NCBI RefSeq assembly: GCF_000787835.1
Contig: NZ_BBPP01000016.1
Coordinates: 1 to 63,590, forward strand
Reading direction: 5' to 3'
Length of the DNA stretch: 63,590 nt
Source of the DNA: Streptacidiphilus melanogenes
Lineage (GTDB): Bacteria > Actinomycetota > Actinomycetes > Streptomycetales > Streptomycetaceae
In this document: one piece after another, positions 57,429-63,590 of the stretch
Layout of the letters: every line of letters begins with the position of its first letter
Numbering within the stretch: the stretch's first letter is position 1
The notes under the pieces: generated by a model
What the model was told of the DNA's origin: nothing
What the model saw: the letters and a program-made list of their open reading frames with translations, nothing else
Database searches by the model: none
Position numbers and translations under genes: made by a program

Positions 57429-58561
57429 GTGCTGGTCTCCTTTCGGACGGTAGCGGACAGTGCGTGGAGGAGGGCCTGTTTGGTGGTGCGGCAGTAGTTC
57501 GTTTCGGCGACGTCGAGGCGGCCGTGTTCGAAGAAGCGGTTCGCGGCCTGGGCGCCGTGGCAGAACCGCCAGAACTGGCAGGTGGCCTCGCAGGTGTCGA
57601 GGGCGTTGAGGAACTCGGTGACGTAGGTCAGCTGGTGGGCGCCGTCGAGGATCTGCTGCATGGTCTGGTCGAGGATGTTCCCCGCCTTGAAGTCGCCGTA
57701 GGCGGGGGCGGTGACCCCGGCGAGCTCGGGGGACAGGAGGGTGACGTCGCCGTCCCAGGTGATCGTCGGGATCGGGTCGATCAGCGCGGCCGGCGCGTCG
57801 GGGTGTTCGCGCAGCTGGCGCAGGTCGGCTCCGAGCCTGCTGGTCTCGCGGATGCGGGTCTCGGGGTGGCGCCTGCCCCAGGCGATCGTCGCCTGCCAGA
57901 AGCGGCGGGCCTGGGCGAGGGTGGGCGTCGGGCGGGTGGTGTTGATGCCCTCGGTCTCCTCGATGTTCAGGCCGATCGAGGTGGGGCCGAGCGAGGCGAG
58001 GAAGTCGAGGATCTCGCCGGGGTGGTCGACGCTGTCGGCGGTGACCACGGCGATGACCGAGAACGGGATGCCTTGCTCGCGCAGCTTGGTGATGCCGCGC
58101 ATGGTCCGGTCGAAGGACGGCTTGCCGTGCCAGTCGACGCGGTGGGTGTTCAGCGGGGCGGGGCCGTCGATGCTGACGCCGATCGTGAAGCCGTGGGCGG
58201 TCAGGAAGTCGCACCAGGCGCCGGTGATGAGCGTCGCGTTGGTCTGGACGCTGTGGTGGACCAGGCCCTGCTCGCGCAGCTGCTCGAACGGCTTCACCAG
58301 CTCGGTGAACCGGGCGATGCCGATGCCGAGCGGCTCGCCGGCGTGCCAGACCAGCTCGATCGGCTGGCCGTCCGCGGTGAGGTCGGTGGCGGACGCGGCC
58401 AGGGCGGCGGCGATGGCGGGGCTCATCCGGTTCTTCTTCAGGCGGTCCGCGAGGTAGCAGTAGTCGCAGTTCAGGTCGCACCAGGATCCGCACTGGGCCA
58501 CCCATGTCCTGGGACGGCGCGAGATGCGCCGGTCGAACCTGGGGAGCGTCGCTTTCGTCAT
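57419..58561 (-). CDS. Radical SAM/SPASM peptide maturase (cyclophane-forming type)
   Basis: 380 residues. The radical SAM cluster motif is C-x3-C-x2-C at Cys28, Cys32, Cys35 (CDLNCDYC). WHAGEPL and SIDGP follow as in SPASM maturases. C-terminal cysteines (about 324, 328, 334, 357) fit a SPASM auxiliary cluster. With the Trp-rich substrate directly downstream, it should catalyse ring-to-beta-carbon crosslinks. It resembles AmcB-type enzymes, from memory of the family. Confidence 0.88.
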   Translation of the reverse strand: MTKATLPRFDRRISRRPRTWVAQCGSWCDLNCDYCYLADRLKKNRMSPAIAAALAASATDLTADGQPIELVWHAGEPLGIGIARFTELVKPFEQLREQGLVHHSVQTNATLITGAWCDFLTAHGFTIGVSIDGPAPLNTHRVDWHGKPSFDRTMRGITKLREQGIPFSVIAVVTADSVDHPGEILDFLASLGPTSIGLNIEETEGINTTRPTPTLAQARRFWQATIAWGRRHPETRIRETSRLGADLRQLREHPDAPAALIDPIPTITWDGDVTLLSPELAGVTAPAYGDFKAGNILDQTMQQILDGAHQLTYVTEFLNALDTCEATCQFWRFCHGAQAANRFFEHGRLDVAETNYCRTTKQALLHALSATVRKETSTCN

Positions 58562-58658
58562 CGGGCTTCTCCAACCTGGTGGGTGAGTCGCGCGCGGGGG
58601 TGGGCCTGCCCGGCGGCAGCGGGGGGAGCCGCTTGCCTGCCGCCGGGCAGGAGTCGGG

Positions 58659-58988
58659 TCAGCCGGTCGGGGTGGGGCCGTGGAGGATGCGGCCGACCGG
58701 GACGGTGCTGGTCGGGTCCGAGAGGGCGGCGATGACCTGCTCCAGCCGCTGCGGGTCCGCGTGCAGGTGCTGGACGGCCGCGTTGGTCAGGGCCTGGGCG
58801 AGCAGCTGCTGCAGGCGGGCCTCGTGGCGGTGCAGGGCGATCTCGACGGCGGCCTGTTCCAGGTTCGGGATCACGGTGGTGCGGGTCTTGTGCTGCGGCG
58901 GGACGCCGAAGGTCATCGTCAGGTTCAGCTGCCCGGTCGCGGGGTCGAAGCGGACGTCGAACGGCAGCTGAGGGCTCGGTGCGGTCAC
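58659..58988 (-). CDS. Hypothetical protein upstream of the maturase
   Basis: 109 residues: LPFDVRFDPATGQLNLTMTFGV, then a helical part (NLEQAAVEIALHRHEARLQQLLAQALTNAAVQHL). It could be a small partner or regulator of the peptide locus. The 97-nt gap to the maturase may hold a promoter. No family recognised. Confidence 0.62.
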   Translation of the reverse strand: MTAPSPQLPFDVRFDPATGQLNLTMTFGVPPQHKTRTTVIPNLEQAAVEIALHRHEARLQQLLAQALTNAAVQHLHADPQRLEQVIAALSDPTSTVPVGRILHGPTPTG

Positions 58989-59078
58989 GTCGGGTCGCCT
59001 TCATCAGGTGGGGTCGGAGGAACCCGTGTCCCGGCCTCCCCAGGCGGGCCAGGACACGGGCGTCGGGGGGCGCCGTGG

Positions 59079-59591
59079 TCAGGCAGCGTGCGCGGCCAGC
59101 GGCCGGACGGGTATGGGCCAGGGAACGGTGCGGCGGACCTTCCGGGCGACCCGGCGAAGCAGGACCGCCCTGGCCCGGACGGGTGTCGGCCGGGGCATGG
59201 CCAGCTCGAACCAGACCCGCTTTCCCCGCGGCGAGGGGCGACAGCCGTGCCTGGAGGCGAGCGTGGTGACCAGTTGAAGTCCGCGGCCGTGCTCGGCGTC
59301 CCAGGTCGCCAGATCGCCGTCTGCGGGCCAGGGCGGCGGGTTCGGGCTGTCGTCCTCGACCTCGACCCGAAGCCGCTGGTCCTCCAGGCGAATCTGTACG
59401 GCGACCATCGCGCCGGTCGCGTGTAGGACCGCGTTGGTGACCAGCTCGCTGACCAGCAGTTCCAGGGTGCCTCTCAGGTCCTCGTCCATCGGCTGGCCCC
59501 AGGCCAGGACGCGGGTGGCGACCCGGTGGCGGGCGACGGCGACGAGGCGGGGCCGGCGGGTGAAGAGGAACTCGATCTGGTGCGCGGGCAT
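59079..59591 (-). CDS. RsbW/SpoIIAB-like ATP-binding protein (HATPase)
   Basis: 170 residues with N-box LVSELVTNAVLHA, G1 DDSPNPP and G2 HGRGLQLV. Stand-alone HATPase proteins of this type are common in Streptomyces, often beside XRE-TPR regulators, and can act as anti-sigma kinases. It is divergent from such a regulator at 59780. Confidence 0.85.
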   Translation of the reverse strand: MPAHQIEFLFTRRPRLVAVARHRVATRVLAWGQPMDEDLRGTLELLVSELVTNAVLHATGAMVAVQIRLEDQRLRVEVEDDSPNPPPWPADGDLATWDAEHGRGLQLVTTLASRHGCRPSPRGKRVWFELAMPRPTPVRARAVLLRRVARKVRRTVPWPIPVRPLAAHAA

Positions 59592-59734
59592 GGCAGCGGG
59601 CCTCCGAGGGCAAGGGGAGAGCGTTCGGCCAGGCCGGGCGGGGCGGGAAGTCGGCGTAAGCGCCGGTCCGTAACACCCCAGCGGGGCTGATAGTTAGTCA
59701 ACGGCCCTGCGGCGGCTGAAAGGAGCTGCCAGGC

Positions 59735-59763
59735 TGTAGGCCTGGTGTAGGCCCATGTAGGCC
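59735..59763. promoter_or_regulatory. Three direct repeats TGTAGGCC before the XRE gene
   Basis: TGTAGGCC starts at 59735, 59746 and 59756, about one helical turn apart, just before the start at 59780 and in the divergent promoter region with the HATPase gene. A likely operator, perhaps for the XRE protein itself. Confidence 0.6.
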
Positions 59764-59779
59764 AGGAGGCGGGGGTGCC

Positions 59780-61102
59780 GTGCCATCACAGCTGACGTTC
59801 GGGCAGCGGGTCCGGGCCGCCCGCATCGCCAAGGGCTGGAGCCAAGCGCAGTTAGCCCGCCATCTCGCCATCGCCGAAGGCCGAGGTCACGCCGGTCTTG
59901 ATCGCGGATCGGTGTATCGGTGGGAACGTGGAACCCGCGTCCCGGACTACTGGAAGCCCTATCTGATCGAGGTCCTCGAACTCGACGAGGAACCGGAAGC
60001 CTGTCCTCAGCCCTTGCCTGATCTTGGCGTCGATCATGACCTTTCGGGCGATACCGTGGCGTCAGTCATCCTGTTGGGAGGCCAGGACTTGGAGCGACGG
60101 CAGTTCCTCGCCGCCACCAGCGCGTATGCGCTGGCTGCCCTTGCCCTGCCCGACCTGGACGCGATCACCCGACGCACTCGCGCAGCCGCTGCCGGAGGCC
60201 CGGTGAACGTCGGCCGCGGTGAGGTGTTGGCGATCCGCCAGATGACCACCGCACTGGGAGACACGGCCTCCGAACTCGGCGGAGGACATGCCCGCCACCT
60301 GGCCGTGCGCTATCTGACCCAGGACGTCGCCCCCTGGCTGAACGGGAACTACTCCGAGGCCACCGGCCGGGACCTGTTCGCCGCTACCTCCCAACTCGTG
60401 CATCTGGCCGGGTGGATGGCCGGTGACGAGGGCAACCAGGGCCTGGCCCAGCAGTACTACGCGCACTCGTTCCGCCTCGCCGCCGAGGCCGGCGACCCCG
60501 AACTGTCCGCGACCGCCCTGCGGGGCATGGCCGTGCAGGCCATCGACCTCGGACACCGCGCCGCCGCCGTCCGCCTCTCGGAGGAATGCGTGCACTATGC
60601 GGGCGGCATCGAGGACCCCCGCGCGGTGGCCTACTACCAGGCGACCCTGGCGAACGCCGCCGCGCTGGACGGCGACCGCCGGACCGCGAGGGTCGCGCTG
60701 GCCGCCTCAGAGTCGGCGATCGAGAACGCCCCGAAAACCCCTGGCGAGTCCTGGGCCGCTCACTACTCGCCGGGCCGCTGGGCCCACGAGACAGGCATGA
60801 TCCTGGCCCAGCTCGGCGACCTGGACACCGCCCAGGACCACCTCCACCACGCGCTCGCCATCCACGGCCTGGACCGCCGCCGGACCCGAGCGATCGTTCT
60901 GGCCGACCTCGGGCAGGTCCACCTCCGCCGCGACGACACCGACGCGGCCCTGGCGACCTGGAACGACTTCCTTGACACCGCTGAGGGCATCCGTTCGGTC
61001 AAGGTCACCACCGCCGTCGACGAGATGCGGGCCCGCCTCCACCGCCTCCGCGACGTCCCAGCCGCCGCCGAGCTCGACCAGCGGGCCGCCTCCCTGACCT
61101 GA
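59780..61102 (+). CDS. XRE-family regulator with TPR domain
   Basis: 440 residues. HTH at about 6-60 (FGQRVRAARIAKGWSQAQLARHLA, SVYRWERGTRVPD), a linker, then TPR-like helices to the C terminus. Such proteins often sense peptides. GTG start with GGAGG 10 nt upstream. It may control the adjacent peptide locus. Confidence 0.87.
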   Translation: MPSQLTFGQRVRAARIAKGWSQAQLARHLAIAEGRGHAGLDRGSVYRWERGTRVPDYWKPYLIEVLELDEEPEACPQPLPDLGVDHDLSGDTVASVILLGGQDLERRQFLAATSAYALAALALPDLDAITRRTRAAAAGGPVNVGRGEVLAIRQMTTALGDTASELGGGHARHLAVRYLTQDVAPWLNGNYSEATGRDLFAATSQLVHLAGWMAGDEGNQGLAQQYYAHSFRLAAEAGDPELSATALRGMAVQAIDLGHRAAAVRLSEECVHYAGGIEDPRAVAYYQATLANAAALDGDRRTARVALAASESAIENAPKTPGESWAAHYSPGRWAHETGMILAQLGDLDTAQDHLHHALAIHGLDRRRTRAIVLADLGQVHLRRDDTDAALATWNDFLDTAEGIRSVKVTTAVDEMRARLHRLRDVPAAAELDQRAASLT

Positions 61103-61216
61103 CCCCCGGCCCCAGGCCGGGCGAGTAGCCCAGAGCCCTGGCTTATTCGCCCACCTACCAGCACTGTGACCTGCGGGCCCACTCCAGTGGGAGAGTGGGG
61201 GCGTCATGTCGCTGGG

Positions 61217-62977
61217 TCAGCGAGTGTGACGCCGGTGATCCCTGTCAGTTGAGCGCGGTTGGCCCCGCGGGATGTCGAGGCCGCGGGCAGCAGACGTCCG
61301 GGGGGCCGTGCTGCGCGTAGTTGCGGCGCGGGCGCGTTCGGCGATCCGGTCGGCGGTGTGGTTACGCAGCCGCCACAGGAGGACTTCGGCGGGGTGGTCG
61401 GCGGTGTCGAGTTCCCGCTGGCCGGTCAGGTCGGCGAGGGCGCGGCGGGGTGGGGTGCCGGCGGATTCGGCCTGGGCGAGCATGGTGGCCAGGGCGGGCC
61501 AGGCGGAGTCGGCGAGGATCCGTTGGGCCTGCTCGGGGACTGTCGCTTGGACGGCGGCGGCGAGTCGGTTGGTCTCCTCAGGGCTGGGTGCGCGGTTGGT
61601 GAGCTGGGCAAGGGCGGGTTGGGCGGACTGCTGCTGGGCAGCACGGAGACGGACGAGGGCCTGGTGGGCGGCTGCGGCCTGCTGCTCGTGGCCGCGCTGG
61701 GCGTGCCACTCCCCCAGTGCGATCAGCAGGAAGACCGCGGAGACGAGTGCGGCGGTGACGAAGTCGCCGTCCTTGCTGCCCGGCACCGTGAGCATAGCCT
61801 TCCCGGCCTGGCGCAGCGCGTCGGCGGCCCGGTGCTCGGCCCGGATCGCCGACCGGTTGGCGCGGCCGAACGCGACCGCTGCCGCACGCAGTTCGGCTCG
61901 GAGCTGGCGGGGCGCGGCTGCGGCAGTGTTGTGGAGCAGTTCGGCGAACGCCGCCGCCTGCGCCTGCACCCGCCTGTCCGTCTCCTCTCCAATCGGCCCA
62001 TCGATCGCCGTGATCACAATGGCGTAGGCGGTGCGCAGCTCCGTGTCGGCGTGCCGCCAGGTACTGCCTGCGTCGCCCCGGCGGTCCCCGCGCGCAGCCA
62101 CCGTGACCTGGTCGCCGTCCTCGGTGGGGGTGAAGCGCTCGCGGATCCGGTTCAGGGACAGGTCCGGGGCGAGGGAGGAGCCGCCGTAGAAGATCGGCTC
62201 CCCCTTGCCGTTGGTGTCGCTGGGGGCGGCGAGGCTGTAGCCGGTGACCTCGCCCGTCTCGGGGCCGACCCGGGGCCGGACCTTCACGCCGAGCGCGGTG
62301 AGAATGCCGAAGAACTCCTCCTCATCGCGGGCGGCGGCCGCCGCGGCGTAGGCGTGCTCGCGCAGCCACACCCGTGCCGGGTCCTTGCGACCGTGACGCT
62401 CGACCTTCGCGCGCTCCGCGCTGGTCGGGGTCCTGGGCGCGGTGGCGTCGCCCGACTTCAGGCGACGCAGCCCGAGCTCGCCCTCGATCTTGCGGCACTC
62501 GGCCTGGGCGCGGCGGCCGTCGCCCTTGTTGCGGGGACGGCGGCCGTCCTCGCGAACGCTGGTGGCCATGATGTGGATGTGGTCCTCCGCGTGGCGCACG
62601 GCGATCCACCGGCAGGCGGCGTCATCGCCGTGCTCCGCGATCCCGGCGGCGTGCACGATGCGGCGGGCGACTTCCGCCCACTCGGCGTCGGTCAGGTAGC
62701 GGTCGCCGGGTGCGGTGCGAACGGGGCAGTGCCACACGTGCTGCGGCACCGGCCCGCGCGTGCGCTGCTCCCGCAGCCTGACGGGCTGGTCCAGGTAGGC
62801 GGCCAGCTCGGTGAGGGCGGCCTGGTGCTGGTCGAGAGGGACGCGGCCGGGGTCGACCAGGCCGGGCATGGCGAACGCGGCGACGATGTGCGGGTCGGTG
62901 TGCTCGTCCCTGCGGCCCGGACCGAACAGGTAGGAGAGCAGGCCGCGGGTGCGGTCACCGGTGGAAACGTCAGGCAC
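61217..62977 (-). CDS. MobA/VirD2-type relaxase
   Basis: About 586 residues. The metal-binding HIH triad is in AVRHAEDHIHIMATSVREDGRRP. The N-terminal Tyr may be in LLSYLFG. The long C-terminal part is Ala/Gln-rich and helical, with one hydrophobic segment (FVTAALVSAVFLLIALG). It nicks oriT for mobilisation. Start uncertain: GTG 62977, TTG 62980 or GTG 62989 are all near GGAGG. Confidence 0.87.
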   Translation of the reverse strand: MPDVSTGDRTRGLLSYLFGPGRRDEHTDPHIVAAFAMPGLVDPGRVPLDQHQAALTELAAYLDQPVRLREQRTRGPVPQHVWHCPVRTAPGDRYLTDAEWAEVARRIVHAAGIAEHGDDAACRWIAVRHAEDHIHIMATSVREDGRRPRNKGDGRRAQAECRKIEGELGLRRLKSGDATAPRTPTSAERAKVERHGRKDPARVWLREHAYAAAAAARDEEEFFGILTALGVKVRPRVGPETGEVTGYSLAAPSDTNGKGEPIFYGGSSLAPDLSLNRIRERFTPTEDGDQVTVAARGDRRGDAGSTWRHADTELRTAYAIVITAIDGPIGEETDRRVQAQAAAFAELLHNTAAAAPRQLRAELRAAAVAFGRANRSAIRAEHRAADALRQAGKAMLTVPGSKDGDFVTAALVSAVFLLIALGEWHAQRGHEQQAAAAHQALVRLRAAQQQSAQPALAQLTNRAPSPEETNRLAAAVQATVPEQAQRILADSAWPALATMLAQAESAGTPPRRALADLTGQRELDTADHPAEVLLWRLRNHTADRIAERARAATTRSTAPRTSAARGLDIPRGQPRSTDRDHRRHTR

Positions 62978-63587
62978 CAAGGCGATCACCTCCTGCCAGG
63001 ACCCGCTCCAGCAGGAGGCGGGACAGCCGCGCCACCTGGTGCAGCTCGTCGAGGACCTGCTCGGCGCGGTCGGGCAGCACTCCGCTGTGGATCGCGCGCA
63101 TGAGCTGGTTGAGGTTGTTGTCGGCGCGGCCGAACTCCCGGATCAGCTTGCCGAACAGGACCATCAGGTCCTGGGTGGCCTGTGGCGACGGAAGAACGGA
63201 CACGCCTTCCGGACGCTGCTCGGGCACGTACGCGTGCGCGTACGCAAGTGCCGCGTTCATCAGGTAGGCGGAGCGCGAGAGGTCGGCCTCACGGGCGGCG
63301 GCGTCGATGAAGTCGCGCTCCGCCGGTTCCGCCGAGCACGTCAGCTGCACCGAGCGCTTGATCCCCGAGCGCGGCCGATAGAGCACCTCACTCAGGCGCC
63401 GACGGCGCTCGGCACCCGGCACGGAGTCGTCGTGGTCGGGCGCGGGGACGTCGTTCGCGGCGACGCCGTGGTGCACGAACGCGTCGGCTGTCACGGTCGG
63501 CGCGAGACGCACGACAACGGCGTCGGCGGGCTCGCTCGGCTCGGCGGGCGTCTGCTGGTCCTGGTGGAGGCCGCGCTCGGCCTCCAC
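62970..63587 (-). CDS. MobC-like mobilisation accessory protein, possibly extending beyond the window
   Basis: About 205 residues in view. A ribbon-helix-helix-like part (RSVQLTCSAEPAERDFIDAAAREADLSRSAYLMNAAL) and the MobC segment GKLIREFGRADNNLNQLMRAIHSG are clear. The first GTG is 3 bases from the edge, so the true start may lie outside. Overlap with the relaxase shows a mob operon. Confidence 0.82.
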   Translation of the reverse strand: MEAERGLHQDQQTPAEPSEPADAVVVRLAPTVTADAFVHHGVAANDVPAPDHDDSVPGAERRRRLSEVLYRPRSGIKRSVQLTCSAEPAERDFIDAAAREADLSRSAYLMNAALAYAHAYVPEQRPEGVSVLPSPQATQDLMVLFGKLIREFGRADNNLNQLMRAIHSGVLPDRAEQVLDELHQVARLSRLLLERVLAGGDRLGA

Positions 63588-63590
63588 CCC

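Overview
The window is high-GC actinobacterial DNA with many GTG starts, 4-nt ATGA/GTGA gene overlaps, gamma-butyrolactone (GBL) signalling genes and a pSAM2-type integrative element. This points to Streptomyces or a close relative in the Streptomycetaceae. All functional names come from reading motifs; no database search was run.

Region A (1-17.5 kb) is a secondary-metabolite cluster built on a highly reducing type II polyketide synthase. One long minus-strand operon holds a thioesterase, serine hydrolase, MFS exporter, KAS III-like protein, flavin monooxygenase, ACP, KS, a chain-length-factor-like KS partner, an AfsA-like double hotdog protein, a HAD phosphatase, FabG, two FabZ-like proteins, a malonyltransferase and the start of an acyl-CoA carboxylase. 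It is flanked by a regulatory block (HAD-IB phosphatase, GBL-receptor TetR, second AfsA homologue, acyl-CoA-dehydrogenase-like monooxygenase, second TetR). Three 24-bp palindromes of the form AANATACC-N8-GGTATNTT lie at the three promoter regions and probably link them into one GBL regulon. Two AfsA homologues plus two HAD phosphatases suggest that one pair makes the signal and the other may build a butenolide or furan unit into the product.

Region B (17.9-23.8 kb) looks like chromosomal backbone: a Ser/Thr kinase divergent from an ECF sigma factor, two paralogous secreted proteins, an L,D-transpeptidase, a YefM-YoeB toxin-antitoxin pair and a frameshifted SUKH/SMI1 gene. Three copies of one promoter-like motif with identical 17-nt spacing lie around the secreted proteins and the transpeptidase, and may be targets of the neighbouring sigma factor.

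Region C (23.87-40.60 kb) is an apparently complete actinomycete integrative and conjugative element (AICE). It is bounded by 59-bp direct repeats that match the 3' part of tRNA-Ser(GGA). The core is Nudix (Pif-like), KorSA-like GntR, a small-protein/Spd operon, TraSA-type FtsK translocase, DNA methyltransferase-like protein, prim-pol, ATPase, an iteron region, Xis and Int. The left-end cargo is a divergent pair of paralogous HEPN-motif/zinc-ribbon proteins and a large tail-anchored protein of unknown function, which is a plausible uncharacterised defence locus.

Region D (40.6-52.7 kb) carries stress-type and envelope-type genes: PRC-barrel plus small hydrophobic protein modules, four DUF5994-like genes, a slipin operon and a KimA-like potassium permease. 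It ends in a decayed integrase and a third copy of the tRNA-Ser 3' repeat, so it may be an older integrated segment.

Region E (52.7-63.6 kb) contains a third PRC-barrel module, small zinc-site proteins, a ribosomally synthesised peptide locus (radical SAM/SPASM maturase, Trp-rich precursor, pentapeptide-repeat protein, putative oxygenase) next to an RsbW-like ATPase and an XRE-TPR regulator, and a MobA/MobC relaxase pair that runs to the right edge. No intact tRNA-Ser is visible, so the 5' half of the target tRNA should lie beyond the right end if the tandem-accretion reading is correct.
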